From contig NZ_RYDL01000005.1 of assembly GCF_003968755.1 (NCBI RefSeq), positions 1 through 64,000 of the forward strand: a DNA stretch of 64,000 nt, given 5' to 3'. Of this stretch, positions 43,656 through 53,150 are shown in pieces; the first letter of the stretch is position 1, and each line of letters begins with the position of its first letter. Position numbers and translations under genes: made by a program. This DNA comes from Flavobacterium sp. RSP15. GTDB taxonomy: Bacteria > Bacteroidota > Bacteroidia > Flavobacteriales > Flavobacteriaceae. Under the pieces are notes generated by a model. That model was not told where the DNA came from, did no database searches, and worked only from the letters and a program-made list of their open reading frames with translations.

Positions 43656-44570
43656 CTATTTTGTTAAACAATTTCGCAAAGCTCCTTCTAAATTTTTAAA
43701 TTTAAATTTGAACCCAGTTTGAGTTATTTTATCCGAAGAAACCCTTCGTCCCGTTAGTACAATTACCGCCATTTTCCCCATCGCTAATTTCAATACAAAA
43801 GCAGGTACATTTGGCAACCATATTGAATATCCAAAAACACATGCCAAGGTTTTAGAAAAAACGGTGTTTGTAGTATTATCAGTAATCGCAGCATTATACG
43901 GCCCAGACATATTGGGATTGACAATTGCCTGAAAGTAGATCGCACACAAATCATCGATATGAATCCAAGGCATGTACTGCTCTCCCGATCCCAATCCAGA
44001 ACCCAATCGATACTTAAACATAGGAATGAGTTTCATTAAAAAACCATCATTTTTTCCTAACACTAATCCGGTACGGATTTTAACGGTACGTATGTTTAAA
44101 TTCTCTATAAAGTCTATGGCATCTTCCCATTTCTGGCAAGTATAACCTAGAAAATCATTGGCAGGAGCCATGGTTTCTGAACAAATTTCTTCGCCATTGA
44201 CAGCACCATAAATACCTACTGCCGAAGCGGAAATAAACGCTTCTACTTTTTTATCATGCTTTTTTAGAACCGTATAAAGCAACTGAACAGATTGCTCCCT
44301 GCTATCAATAATAGCCGCTTTTTGTTTGGCCGTCCAGCGCCTCTCCCCAATATTCTCGCCAGCTAAATGTACAATATAATCGGCGTTCAAAACTGCCGTT
44401 TCATCAATAGTGTGATTTGCTACATCCCACTTATAATAAAAAACAACTTCTGTATTACGCTTTTCACTTCTACTCAAAATGGAAACTGTATACCCTTTTG
44501 CGACCAACAAAGCAGTTAAATTTTTTCCGATAAATCCCGAACCTCCGCTTATTAAAACATTCTTTTTCAT
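43656..44570 (-). CDS. TIGR01777 family NAD-dependent epimerase-like protein
   Basis: The product is 304 residues. Its Rossmann motif is ISGGSGFIGKNLTALL near the start. YIVHLAGENIGERRWT and SREQSVQLLYTVLKK are landmarks of the TIGR01777/SDR39U1 group, as are CQKWEDAI and QYMPWIHIDDLCAIYF. The C-terminal DUF1731 part has KTGFKFKFKNLEGAL-like sequence. Substrate unknown. It diverges from the TetR-like gene, whose promoter region holds one of the shared operators, so it may share that control. Confidence 0.85.
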   Translation of the reverse strand: MKKNVLISGGSGFIGKNLTALLVAKGYTVSILSRSEKRNTEVVFYYKWDVANHTIDETAVLNADYIVHLAGENIGERRWTAKQKAAIIDSREQSVQLLYTVLKKHDKKVEAFISASAVGIYGAVNGEEICSETMAPANDFLGYTCQKWEDAIDFIENLNIRTVKIRTGLVLGKNDGFLMKLIPMFKYRLGSGLGSGEQYMPWIHIDDLCAIYFQAIVNPNMSGPYNAAITDNTTNTVFSKTLACVFGYSIWLPNVPAFVLKLAMGKMAVIVLTGRRVSSDKITQTGFKFKFKNLEGALRNCLTK

Positions 44571-44617
44571 AATACTGTAAAGCTACTGATTTTTATTGAT
44601 ACTAAAATTATATTAAA

Positions 44618-44652
44618 TTTTGTTTAACTTTATTGATATATGTTTAAACATT
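44618..44652 (+). promoter_or_regulatory. shared operator 1 (TetR-like/aarF/cry operon)
   Basis: TTTTGTTTA (44618-44626), 18 bp, TAAACA (44645-44650). A possible -33 TTG (44633-44635) lies in the operator spacer and a -7 box TACCTTTA (44656-44663) follows, so a protein bound across both half-sites would cover the promoter. Four other sites in the window share the spacing. Confidence 0.7.
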
Positions 44653-44688
44653 CACTACCTTTATACTCTAATTTGAAACATCGTAAAA

Positions 44689-45348
44689 ATGGCAACTAAA
44701 AAAACAACCGTAACAAAAGACAAAATAGTTTCACTGTACATGAATTACGTTCTTGAATACAGCGAGAAACCAAAATCAGTATATCATTTTACAAAAATAA
44801 ATGATTTTACAGAAACTGAATTCTATGCTTTTTTTGGTACAATTGAAAGTATTGAGAAAGAAATTTTTAAAATGTTTGTAGAAAAAACTACTGACTTACT
44901 GAACAAAAATAAGGAATACGAAATGTATGACATGAAAAGTAAAATGTTAAGTTTTTACTTTACATTTTTTGAGATCCTGACTGCTAACAGGAGTTACGTT
45001 GTTCTTGTATTAAAGGAGCACAACAATCAGTTGAAAAAACTAATGCAACTCTCTGGACTCAGAAACAGTTTCAGAAATTATTTATCTGAAATAATCTCAG
45101 ATGAATTTAGAACACAACAGGAAAAACTGCAAAACTTTCAAGAGAAATCCTTTCAAGAAGCTTCCTGGATTCAACTTTTATTAACGCTAAAGTTTTGGCT
45201 GGATGATGCCTCAGCTGCTTTTGAGAAAACAGACATTTACATTGAAAAATCTGTTAAAGTAACTTTTGAGTTAATGAATATTGCACCGATAGACAGTTTA
45301 ATCGACTTTGGAAAATTCATTTTCAAAGAAAAAATATACAACAAATAA
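44689..45348 (+). CDS. TetR-like regulator
   Basis: The product is 219 residues. The N-terminus (KDKIVSLYMNYVLEYSEKP, FTKINDFTETEFYAFFGTI) has the shape of a TetR HTH, with a long helical C-terminal part. The DNA-binding helix is less basic than usual, so the family call is moderate. It overlaps the aarF start by one base (TAATG) and heads the operon that goes on to the cryptochrome genes. It carries the shared operator in its promoter. Its own targets are unknown. Confidence 0.6.
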   Translation: MATKKTTVTKDKIVSLYMNYVLEYSEKPKSVYHFTKINDFTETEFYAFFGTIESIEKEIFKMFVEKTTDLLNKNKEYEMYDMKSKMLSFYFTFFEILTANRSYVVLVLKEHNNQLKKLMQLSGLRNSFRNYLSEIISDEFRTQQEKLQNFQEKSFQEASWIQLLLTLKFWLDDASAAFEKTDIYIEKSVKVTFELMNIAPIDSLIDFGKFIFKEKIYNK

Positions 45349-46655
45349 TGAAAACTATAGATTATATTCCAACATCAAAAATTGAAAGAGCAACTAAGCT
45401 GGTACAAACCGGTGCTAAAGTTGGCGTAAATTACCTAAAATATTACGGTGAAAAAATAGTCAATTCTGATTTGACTCGTGAAAAATTAAACGAAAATAAT
45501 GCCGAGGATATTTACGACGGACTCAAAAGCCTTAAAGGAAGTGCGCTCAAAGTAGCACAAATGTTGAGTATGGATAAAAGTTTTTTACCTCAGGCTTATG
45601 TAGAAAAATTTTCACTATCCCAATTTTCTGTTCCACCACTTTCAGCTCCGCTAGTACTGAAAACCTTCAAAACAAATTTTGGGAAAACACCTTATGAAAT
45701 ATTTGATGAATTCAATGCTACATCGAAAAATGCCGCCAGTATTGGTCAGGTACATGTTGCCATGAAAGACGGTAAAAAACTAGCTGTAAAAATTCAATAT
45801 CCCGGAGTGGCTAACAGCATCTCCTCTGACTTATCGATGGTGAAACCTATTGCCATCAGAATGTTCAACCTTCAAGGAAAAGACTCTGATAAATATTTCA
45901 AGGAAGTTGAAGACAAATTGATTGAGGAAACTAATTATGTTTTAGAATTAAAACAAAGTCAAGAAGTAGTTGACGCCTGCAAAAAAATAGAAAATCTGGT
46001 TTTTCCGGAATATTACCCTGCCTTTTCAACTGACAAAGTCATCACAATGGACTGGATGAATGGCAAACATCTCTCTGAATTTACAAAAACAAATACCAAT
46101 CAGGAAGTAGCAGATAAAGTTGGTCAGGCTTTATGGGACTTTTATATGTACCAAATTCATATTTTAAGAAAAGTACACGCTGATCCACATCCTGGAAATT
46201 TCTTAGTCAACGATGCAAACCAATTAGTAGCATTAGATTTTGGTTGTATGAAACAAATTCCAACAGAATTTTACACCCCCTATTTTGAGCTGGTAAGTAA
46301 AGACGTAATTAACGATACTAAAATATTCAATTCAAAATTATTTGAATTAGAAATTTTACGTGCTGATGATTCTGATGCAGAAATAGCCTATTTCACAGAA
46401 TTGTTTCATGATTTATTATCGTTGTTTACCAAACCTTTTCAAGAGAAAATATTCGATTTCTCGGATGAAAGTTTTTTTGAAAATATAGCACAATTAGGGG
46501 AACGATTTTCAAAAGACACCAATATTCGTAAAATGAATGGAAATCGTGGATCCAAACATTTTATATATATGAACAGAACTTTTTTTGGATTGTACAATTT
46601 AATGTTTGATTTAAAAGCGAAAATAGTTGTCAATGAATTTGAAAAATACAAGTAG
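45348..46655 (+). CDS. AarF/UbiB/ABC1 family atypical kinase
   Basis: The product is 435 residues. GLKSLKGSALKVAQMLSMD carries the KxGQ-like motif of the family (here KVAQ), then SIGQVHVAMKDGKKLAVKIQYPG with the Lys of the nucleotide site, KVHADPHPGNFLV and ALDFGCMKQ (metal-binding Asp). Such proteins support isoprenoid-quinone or other isoprenoid metabolism. The carotenoid genes nearby suggest an isoprenoid link here, which is inference. It overlaps its neighbours by one base on either side. Confidence 0.85.
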   Translation: MKTIDYIPTSKIERATKLVQTGAKVGVNYLKYYGEKIVNSDLTREKLNENNAEDIYDGLKSLKGSALKVAQMLSMDKSFLPQAYVEKFSLSQFSVPPLSAPLVLKTFKTNFGKTPYEIFDEFNATSKNAASIGQVHVAMKDGKKLAVKIQYPGVANSISSDLSMVKPIAIRMFNLQGKDSDKYFKEVEDKLIEETNYVLELKQSQEVVDACKKIENLVFPEYYPAFSTDKVITMDWMNGKHLSEFTKTNTNQEVADKVGQALWDFYMYQIHILRKVHADPHPGNFLVNDANQLVALDFGCMKQIPTEFYTPYFELVSKDVINDTKIFNSKLFELEILRADDSDAEIAYFTELFHDLLSLFTKPFQEKIFDFSDESFFENIAQLGERFSKDTNIRKMNGNRGSKHFIYMNRTFFGLYNLMFDLKAKIVVNEFEKYK

Positions 46656-46789
46656 TGAAAAAAGAAAATCTGCCTTCAAAAATGTGTTTGGTATGCAACC
46701 GGCCATTCAGCTGGCGGAAAAAATGGGAAAAAGTTTGGAACGAAGTTAAATATTGTAGTGAAAAATGCAAAAGAAACAAAAAGGGTTAA
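46655..46789 (+). CDS. DUF2256 small zinc-ribbon-like protein
   Basis: The product is only 44 residues. It starts at GTG overlapping the last base of the aarF stop (TAGTG) and overlaps the cryptochrome start by 25 bp. The sequence has the CLVC...CSEKC metal-binding pairs with RPFSWRKKWEKVWNEVKYC, which is DUF2256 in full. In many bacteria DUF2256 genes lie next to cryptochrome/photolyase genes. The function is unknown; overlap on both sides shows a tight translational unit. Confidence 0.85.
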   Translation: MKKENLPSKMCLVCNRPFSWRKKWEKVWNEVKYCSEKCKRNKKG

Positions 46790-48069
46790 TTTGGTTTAGG
46801 AATGATCTTAGAGTTCATGATAATGAATCTGTTACAAATGCGGTACGAGACAATGAAAACGTAATTGCTGTCTATTGTTTTGAACCAAGGCAGTATCAGC
46901 AAACAAAATATGGTTTTAAAAAAACAGAAAAGTTTCGTGCTAAGTTCTTAATAGAATCTGTACTGGTATTGAAGAAAAACTTGAAGAAACTAAACATAAC
47001 ACTGTTTGTATTTTACGAAAATGGAGAAAATGTTATTCCGGAAATTGTCAATAATAATGGCATCACGTCCATATACCTTCAACAAGAATGGACCAGCGAA
47101 GAAAAGGAAGTCCTAGAGAGTATTAAGTTAAAAGTTCCGGTTTTGACAAAATTTAATGCAACTTACAATCAATTCTTATTTCACCCTGAAGATATTCCGT
47201 TTGAAATTCAATCCATACCTAATGTTTTCACACAATTTAGAAATAAATGTGAAAAGTCGACAAACATTAGACCTGAATTTACAGTTCAGCCAATGCCCCA
47301 AGAAAACTTGGGGGCAGATGAAAATGAATTTCCAACACTAGAAAAATTGGGATTTAGTAATTTTGAAATGGATTCTAGAACGGCTTTTCCTTATTTTGGT
47401 GGCGAAGATGATGCATTAAAGCGATTGCAAATCTATTTTTGGGAAACAAAAAAATTAAGTGTTTACAAACTGACCCGCAACGGATTGATTGGTTCAGACT
47501 TTAGTTCAAAGTTTTCCCCATGGCTGGCAAATGGTAGCATCTCGGCTAAAACAATATATTGGGAAATTATCAAATATGAAAAACAAATCGAAAAGAACGA
47601 ATCGACATATTGGTTGATTTTCGAATTAATCTGGAGGGATTATTTTAAATATATTTCTCTAAAAAACGGCAACTCAATTTTTAAAATTGGAGGGATTTTA
47701 GATAAAGATTACGATTGGAAAACAAACAAATCTGCAGTAAATAAATGGATAACTGGTAATACTTTAGAGCCATTTGTTAATGCAAATATGATTGAAATAA
47801 AAGAAACCGGCTGGATGAGTAATCGCGGAAGACAAAATGTAGCTTCCCATTTTGCCAAAGACCTACTTCTTGATTGGCGAATAGGAGCGGCCTATTTTGA
47901 AGCAATGCTTATCGATTACGACGTTCACAGTAACTATGGAAATTGGATGTATGTATCAGGAGTAGGAAATGATCCTCGCAATAGGAAATTCAATATTCCA
48001 TTACAAGCTTCTAATTACGACGGACAATCAAAATTCCAGAATTTATGGTTGCAACAAAAACTATTTTAG
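46765..48069 (+). CDS. cryptochrome DASH
   Basis: The product is 434 residues. The photolyase alpha/beta domain starts at GLIWFRNDLRVHDNESV and contains YGFKKTEKFRAKFLIESV, the part that marks Cry-DASH. The FAD domain has KFSPWLANGSISAKTIYWE, WRDYFKYISLKNGN, TGWMSNRGRQNVASH and WRIGAAYFEAMLIDYDVHS. Cry-DASH enzymes repair CPDs in single-stranded DNA and may sense blue light; MTHF is their usual antenna. It belongs to the operon with DUF2256 and the next photolyase-like gene. Confidence 0.93.
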   Translation: MQKKQKGLIWFRNDLRVHDNESVTNAVRDNENVIAVYCFEPRQYQQTKYGFKKTEKFRAKFLIESVLVLKKNLKKLNITLFVFYENGENVIPEIVNNNGITSIYLQQEWTSEEKEVLESIKLKVPVLTKFNATYNQFLFHPEDIPFEIQSIPNVFTQFRNKCEKSTNIRPEFTVQPMPQENLGADENEFPTLEKLGFSNFEMDSRTAFPYFGGEDDALKRLQIYFWETKKLSVYKLTRNGLIGSDFSSKFSPWLANGSISAKTIYWEIIKYEKQIEKNESTYWLIFELIWRDYFKYISLKNGNSIFKIGGILDKDYDWKTNKSAVNKWITGNTLEPFVNANMIEIKETGWMSNRGRQNVASHFAKDLLLDWRIGAAYFEAMLIDYDVHSNYGNWMYVSGVGNDPRNRKFNIPLQASNYDGQSKFQNLWLQQKLF

Positions 48070-48077
48070 AAAAAACA

Positions 48078-49562
48078 ATGAGTACAAATAAAAAAAATAT
48101 TAATGTAGTTTGGTTAAAAAGAAACCTTCGTTTACAAGATAACGAAGCAATCTTTAATGCCACAAAAACAGATACACCTACTCTGTTGCTTTATGTGTTT
48201 GAAAAGTCATTAGAAAATGATTCACATTACAGCCCGAGACATTGGAATTTCATCAAGCAATCGCTTGTTGACATCAACAAACAGTTGGAACAATCAAACA
48301 CGCAGGTTTTAGCAGTAACCTCAGAGGTGCTGCAAGTTTTCAATATCCTTGAAGAAACATACAAAATTGACACCGTTTTTTCGCACCAGGAAACCGGGTT
48401 AAAAATAACTTACGAAAGAGACAAAACCTTCAAACGATTTTGTAAAAACAATCAGATTAATTGGGTTGAAAATATCAATAACGGAATTTTCAGGGCATTA
48501 AGAGACAGGACCAACTGGGTTTCTAAATGGGAAGAATACATGAATGAACCCCTATTTATATTTGATTCTAAAGAAGAGAATTTCCTTAATACAGCAGCAA
48601 TTCTTGAGCTTGAAAAAGCACTAGAAAAAACTAATCTCGAAACCATTGCCGATACTATTTTCCAAAAAGGAGGCACGACTATGGCAGGGAAGTATTTACA
48701 CACATTTTTTGAGGAACGGTATCACAATTACAGTTCCCATATTTCAAAACCAATGCTGGCTCGAAAAAGTTGCAGTAGATTATCCCCGTATATTGCATGG
48801 GGCAATCTATCTTCAAGACAGGTTTTGCAAAAGGCAGCCACGTTCAGAATAAACTGCAGCGACAAAAAACAAATTGATTCTTTTGTCTCCAGACTGACTT
48901 GGCAGGCACATTTCATTCAAAAATTTGAAATGGAAGAAGTCATGGAGTTTGAAAGTGTCAATAAAGGATTTCATTCTTTGCAAAAGAAAGTGAATGAAAA
49001 TTATATTCAAGCTTGGAAAACAGGACAAACTGGATTTCCGCTAGTCGATGCATCTATGCGTTGTTTGAACGAAACAGGCTACTTGAACTTTAGGATGCGC
49101 GCCATGCTAGTCTCCTTTTTTACGCATAATTTATGGCAACCATGGCAAGGTGCTACGCAACATTTATCGCAAATGTTCCTCGATTTTGAACCCGGTATTC
49201 ATTTTCCGCAATTACAAATGCAGGCTGGCGAAACCGGAATCAATATGTTGCGTATTTATAATCCCATAAAAAACAGTTATGAACACGATCCTGATGGAGA
49301 GTTTATAAAAAAATGGGTGCCAGAATTACGCAATTTACCAAGAGCATTTGTACATGAACCCAATAAAATGACCTATTTAGATCAAAAGTTTAATGATTTT
49401 GAATTAGGTATCCATTATCCCAAACAAATTATCAACATGGAACGAACCAGAAAGTTTGCCAGTGATTTTTTATGGAAAATGAAGAAAAATCCCTTAGTAA
49501 AGGAAGAAAGTTCTCGGATTTTGAAACTGCATACCATGGCCGATATTGGTGATAGAGATTAA
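48078..49562 (+). CDS. photolyase/cryptochrome-like FAD protein
   Basis: The product is 494 residues from MSTNKKNINVVWLKRNLRL; an ATG 11 codons upstream lies inside the preceding gene. It has KRNLRLQDNEAIFNA at the N-terminus, then SRLSPYIAWGNLSSRQVLQ, QTGFPLVDASMRCLNETGY and QMQAGETGINMLRIYNPIK with HDPDGEFIKKWVPELRNLP. This subgroup is seen also in cyanobacteria. I cannot say whether it repairs CPD or (6-4) lesions or signals. No Fe-S cysteine set is visible. It is one of three photolyase-type genes in 8 kb. Confidence 0.85.
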   Translation: MSTNKKNINVVWLKRNLRLQDNEAIFNATKTDTPTLLLYVFEKSLENDSHYSPRHWNFIKQSLVDINKQLEQSNTQVLAVTSEVLQVFNILEETYKIDTVFSHQETGLKITYERDKTFKRFCKNNQINWVENINNGIFRALRDRTNWVSKWEEYMNEPLFIFDSKEENFLNTAAILELEKALEKTNLETIADTIFQKGGTTMAGKYLHTFFEERYHNYSSHISKPMLARKSCSRLSPYIAWGNLSSRQVLQKAATFRINCSDKKQIDSFVSRLTWQAHFIQKFEMEEVMEFESVNKGFHSLQKKVNENYIQAWKTGQTGFPLVDASMRCLNETGYLNFRMRAMLVSFFTHNLWQPWQGATQHLSQMFLDFEPGIHFPQLQMQAGETGINMLRIYNPIKNSYEHDPDGEFIKKWVPELRNLPRAFVHEPNKMTYLDQKFNDFELGIHYPKQIINMERTRKFASDFLWKMKKNPLVKEESSRILKLHTMADIGDRD

Positions 49563-49616
49563 CGTCAACGAGAAATTTTAGAAAATCAACAGCATATTCA
49601 ACTAAAAAGAAACACA

Positions 49617-49901
49617 GTGGCTATAAAAAAAGAACATACTGATTTAGACAAGGACAGAATAATCGAAATGGCTTGGGAGGATCGAACTACTTTTGATGCA
49701 ATTTTAATGCAATTTGGATTAAAAGAACAAGAAGTAATAGACCTGATGCGCGCAGAAATGAAGCCATCAAGTTTTAGAATGTGGCGAGAAAGAGTGCAAG
49801 GCCGTAAAACAAAACATGAAAAATTAAGAGATTTTCGTGAAGGTCGCTTTAAATGTACCATGCAAAGACAGATTAATAACAATAAGATTTCCAAACGATA
49901 A
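49617..49901 (+). CDS. TIGR03643 family protein
   Basis: The product is 94 residues with a GTG start. RIIEMAWEDRTTFDAILMQF, EVIDLMRAEMKPSSFRMWRE and RVQGRKTKHEKL give the whole TIGR03643 pattern. The function is unknown. The family commonly accompanies DUF2256, DASH and photolyase genes, and the same holds here, so it may be a partner in photorepair. It is followed by a long A-run and the SDR gene. Confidence 0.8.
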   Translation: MAIKKEHTDLDKDRIIEMAWEDRTTFDAILMQFGLKEQEVIDLMRAEMKPSSFRMWRERVQGRKTKHEKLRDFREGRFKCTMQRQINNNKISKR

Positions 49902-49955
49902 ATAGAATCCAAAAAAAAAAAAAAATAGAATTTAAATAACTGATCGAACAATAAT

Positions 49956-50639
49956 ATGAAAAATATAGTAATCATAGGCGGAAGCAAAGGAATTGGCAAT
50001 GCCATTTTGTTGCAACAATTGGAGACAAACATGGTGTATAACATCAGCAGAAATGCACCAGAGATCACACATCCCAATCTGAAACATTTTTCAGTAAATG
50101 TGTTACAAGATACACTTCCTGAAATTGAGGCGATAGACACCTTAATTTATTGTCCAGGATCTATCAATTTAAAACCTATAGGTAGTCTTAGTATTGACGA
50201 TTTCAGAACCGATTTTGAAATTAATGTGATTGGTGCCGTAAAAGCAATCCAAAAGTACTTGCCAGTTTTGAAAAAAGGAACCAATCCTTCGATTGTTTTG
50301 TTCAGTACGGTAGCAGCAAAATTAGGAATGCCCTTTCATGCGAGCATTGCTACTGCAAAAGCAGGTGTGGAAGGATTAGTGAAATCATTAGGAGCAGAAC
50401 TGGCATCGGTAGTTCGCATCAATGCCATTGCCCCAACAATTACTGAAACCACACTTGCAGCAGGAATTCTGAGAAACGACCGCATGAAAGAAAACATGGT
50501 AGAACGTCACCCGATGAAAGGCTATTTGAAACCGGAAGAAGTGGCTAGTATGGCCAACTTCCTGATTTCAGAAAATGCAAAATCAATTTCAGGTCAGGTA
50601 TTCGAAATGGATTACGGAATAGTGACTTTTAAAATCTAA
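49956..50639 (+). CDS. short-chain dehydrogenase-like protein without the catalytic Tyr
   Basis: The product is 227 residues. The nucleotide site is IVIIGGSKGIGNAI. The active-site strand VVLFSTVAAKLGMPF keeps a Ser, but in the YxxxK position it reads HASIATAKAGVEG, so Ile replaces Tyr while Lys remains. It ends with GQVFEMDYG, as other SDRs. It may be a redox-inactive or altered SDR. Related proteins in flavobacteria look the same in memory. Its place between TIGR03643 and folE suggests pterin or pigment chemistry, which is a guess. Confidence 0.75.
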   Translation: MKNIVIIGGSKGIGNAILLQQLETNMVYNISRNAPEITHPNLKHFSVNVLQDTLPEIEAIDTLIYCPGSINLKPIGSLSIDDFRTDFEINVIGAVKAIQKYLPVLKKGTNPSIVLFSTVAAKLGMPFHASIATAKAGVEGLVKSLGAELASVVRINAIAPTITETTLAAGILRNDRMKENMVERHPMKGYLKPEEVASMANFLISENAKSISGQVFEMDYGIVTFKI

Positions 50640-50713
50640 ACAAGTTATTATTAACCACACGAAAAGAAAAATTAACCATTAAAAAATTAAGCTTACCCAT
50701 AGAGAATGATTGT

Positions 50714-50749
50714 TTTTGTTAAATCTATAAATGGTTTATTTAAACAAGT
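50714..50749 (+). promoter_or_regulatory. shared operator 2 (folE)
   Basis: TTTTGTTAA (50714-50722), 18 bp, TAAACAAGT (50741-50749): one mismatch in the left half and one in the right compared with the others, and identical spacing. It lies 48 bp before the folE start chosen here. Confidence 0.65.
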
Positions 50750-50796
50750 ATCCAAAAAAAAAATTAGCCAAAATTAAAATTGAAATACAGTATACC

Positions 50797-51408
50797 ATGA
50801 TAAAAGAAATGAGAAGTTACGAGAAAGTCGAGCAATATGATGCAGAAATAACCGAAGCATTAGCTGAAAATTATAAAATCATAATTAGTGATTTGGGTGA
50901 AGATGTAACCAGAGAAGGACTTGAAAAAACTCCAGAACGTGTAGCCAAAGCCATGCAATACCTTACACACGGTTACGGACTAGATCCTTTAGAAATACTA
51001 AAATCGGCATTATTTAGTGAAGACCACCATCAAATGATTGTGGTAAAAGATATTGAAGTATATTCTATGTGTGAACACCACATGTTGCCGTTTTTTGGAA
51101 AAGCACACGTTGCCTATATACCTAATGGCAAAATAGTAGGTTTGAGTAAAATACCAAGAGTGGTAGATGCTTTTGCCAGAAGGATGCAAGTGCAGGAACG
51201 GTTGACAGATCAGATAAAAAATTGCATTCAGGAAGCTCTGAATCCGCTTGGAGTAGCGGTAGTAATTGAAGCGCAACACATGTGTATGCAAATGAGAGGG
51301 ATTCAAAAACAAAACTCAGTAACCACCACTTCCTCTTTTACTGGTGCTTTCGAAAAGAATAAAACTAGAAGAGAATTTATTAGTTTAATTTCTACTAAAC
51401 TTAGTTAA
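50797..51408 (+). CDS. folE: GTP cyclohydrolase I
   Basis: The product is 203 residues from [15 protein letters not shown]. An ATG at 50731 would add 22 lysine-rich residues and overlap the operator. The zinc Cys and His are in [13 protein letters not shown] and [11 protein letters not shown], so it is a type IA enzyme. It converts GTP to dihydroneopterin triphosphate, the first step of folate and other pterins. Here it carries the shared operator and lies among photolyase genes that need a folate or pterin antenna, so it may be a dedicated second copy. That is inference. Confidence 0.93.
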   Translation: MIKEMRSYEKVEQYDAEITEALAENYKIIISDLGEDVTREGLEKTPERVAKAMQYLTHGYGLDPLEILKSALFSEDHHQMIVVKDIEVYSMCEHHMLPFFGKAHVAYIPNGKIVGLSKIPRVVDAFARRMQVQERLTDQIKNCIQEALNPLGVAVVIEAQHMCMQMRGIQKQNSVTTTSSFTGAFEKNKTRREFISLISTKLS

Positions 51409-51455
51409 AATTAATAAAACAGATTAAAAGTGACTGAAAAAGTGCAGAATCCAAA

Positions 51456-51600
51456 ATAAACTACCTCAGGACAGAGCCCCAGAAGTATGAACTAAATAAT
51501 TGCCACAGCTTCACAGATTTTCAAAAATCTTTTTAATCTGTGAATCTGTGACAAAAAAAAGAAGTAGAGCTTCGAGGAATTAAACCTGAAAAGATTAAAA
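51456..51600. repeat. dispersed palindromic repeat, copy 1
   Basis: It matches 63368-63514 over about 145 bp, with identical blocks TTCAAAAATCTTTTTAATC and AGAGCTTCGAGGAATTAA. The core is a long hairpin (CACAGCTTCACAGATT with AATCTGTGAATCTGTG, one mismatch). In copy 2 both arms changed in step, so pairing is conserved. Confidence 0.75.
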
Positions 51601-51661
51601 TGGGATCAATTAAAGCGGTAAGGTAGTACCTTTACGATATGATGGCAAAATATAAAAACTT

Positions 51662-53080
51662 ATGAAAATTCTCTTAACAGGTGCAACAGGTTACATCGGG
51701 AAACGACTCTTACCCCTATTGGCAGGACAAGGGCACGATATAATCTGTTGTGTAAGAGATAAAAACAGATTTAATTGCCCGGTCGAATATCAAAAAAATG
51801 TTACCATAATTGAGGTAGATTTCCTAAATCAAGAAACATTGACAGCTATTCCAGAAATTATTGATGCGGCGTATTATCTAATTCATTCCATGTCAGGTTC
51901 CGCTACTAATTATGATGAGTTGGAAAGTGAATCGGCTCAAAATTTTGTGCATCGCTTGAATAATACCAAAGCCAAACAAGTAATTTATTTAAGTGGTATT
52001 ATCAACGATAAATCATTGTCCAAACATTTATCGTCGCGAAAAAAAGTAGAAGAAATTTTAAATACCGGCACTTTTCCAACTACTACTCTAAGAGCAGGAA
52101 TTATTGTAGGTTCTGGAAGTGCTTCCTTCGAAATAATTCGGGATTTAGTCAACAAACTGCCTATAATGATTACTCCAAAATGGCTAAACACTAAATGTCA
52201 GCCCATCGCAATTCCGGATGTTCTTGAATTTTTATCCAAATCATTATTAAACCCCGTTACTTATAATCAAAGTTTTGATATCGGCGGACCCGATATTTTA
52301 ACGTATAAAGAGATGCTTTTGGGATTTGCTGAAGCCAAAAAGCTAAAGCGATGGATCTTTACTGTTCCTATAATGACGCCAAAATTATCTTCCTATTGGT
52401 TGTATTTCGTAACCTCAACATCTTATCGGCTAGCTTCAGTACTGGTCAGTAGTATGAAAGTAGAAGTTGTTTGCAGTGATAATAAAATCAATGAGTTATT
52501 GCATGTTACACCAATGACCTACAAACAGGCACTTTCCCGTGCTTTGATAAAAGTAGATGAAGACAAAGTAGCTTCGAGCTGGAAAGATTCCCTCATTAGC
52601 GGCCGTTTCAACAGTAACATGTCAGAATATTTGAAGGTTCCAAAAAAAGATTGCTTTATAGACCGACGCAAAATGGAAATCATAGACCGAGAATACACTA
52701 TAAATAAAATCTGGTCCATTGGTGGAGATTCCGGTTGGTATTATGGCGATTGGCTGTGGAGTTTACGAGGTTTTATTGATAAATTATACGGAGGTGTCGG
52801 TAGTAGAAGAGGAAGAACCAACAGGCACGAGATTCATTCTGGTGATGCTTTGGATTTTTGGCGCGTACTATATGCCAATAAACAAGAAGGAAAATTAATC
52901 TTATTTGCCGAAATGAAGTTACCTGGTGAAGCGTGGCTGGAATTCAAAATAATAGGAAATACGCTATACCAATCGGCTACTTTCCGTCCAAAAGGGATTT
53001 GGGGAAATTTATATTGGTACTCTGTTTTGCCGTTTCACGGGTTTATATTTAATGGCATGCTGAACAAATTAATAAAATAA
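51662..53080 (+). CDS. NAD-dependent epimerase-like protein with DUF2867
   Basis: The product is 472 residues. An atypical SDR domain (ILLTGATGYIGKRLLPLLAG; SGIINDKSLSKHLSSRKKV; TTLRAGIIVGSGSASFEII) covers about 1-310. DUF2867 (about 335-472; GDALDFWRVLYANKQEGKL, LPGEAWLEFKI, FHGFIFNGMLNKLI) follows. In many genomes this fusion lies near photolyase and cryptochrome genes; its reaction is unknown. It follows folE after the palindromic repeat, and a -7-like box TACCTTTA lies at about 51627-51634. Confidence 0.85.
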   Translation: MKILLTGATGYIGKRLLPLLAGQGHDIICCVRDKNRFNCPVEYQKNVTIIEVDFLNQETLTAIPEIIDAAYYLIHSMSGSATNYDELESESAQNFVHRLNNTKAKQVIYLSGIINDKSLSKHLSSRKKVEEILNTGTFPTTTLRAGIIVGSGSASFEIIRDLVNKLPIMITPKWLNTKCQPIAIPDVLEFLSKSLLNPVTYNQSFDIGGPDILTYKEMLLGFAEAKKLKRWIFTVPIMTPKLSSYWLYFVTSTSYRLASVLVSSMKVEVVCSDNKINELLHVTPMTYKQALSRALIKVDEDKVASSWKDSLISGRFNSNMSEYLKVPKKDCFIDRRKMEIIDREYTINKIWSIGGDSGWYYGDWLWSLRGFIDKLYGGVGSRRGRTNRHEIHSGDALDFWRVLYANKQEGKLILFAEMKLPGEAWLEFKIIGNTLYQSATFRPKGIWGNLYWYSVLPFHGFIFNGMLNKLIK

Positions 53081-53150
53081 TTTATAACATATAAATTCTA
53101 TACATTTTTTTCCTTGTATAAAACCTACATAATTTATATGCTAAAATAAA

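Noticed and set aside
48078..49562. Assignment of the second photolyase-like protein to the Fe-S (CryB/PhrB) class
   Set aside because: The cysteine set for the iron-sulfur cluster is not visible; motifs fit another subgroup.
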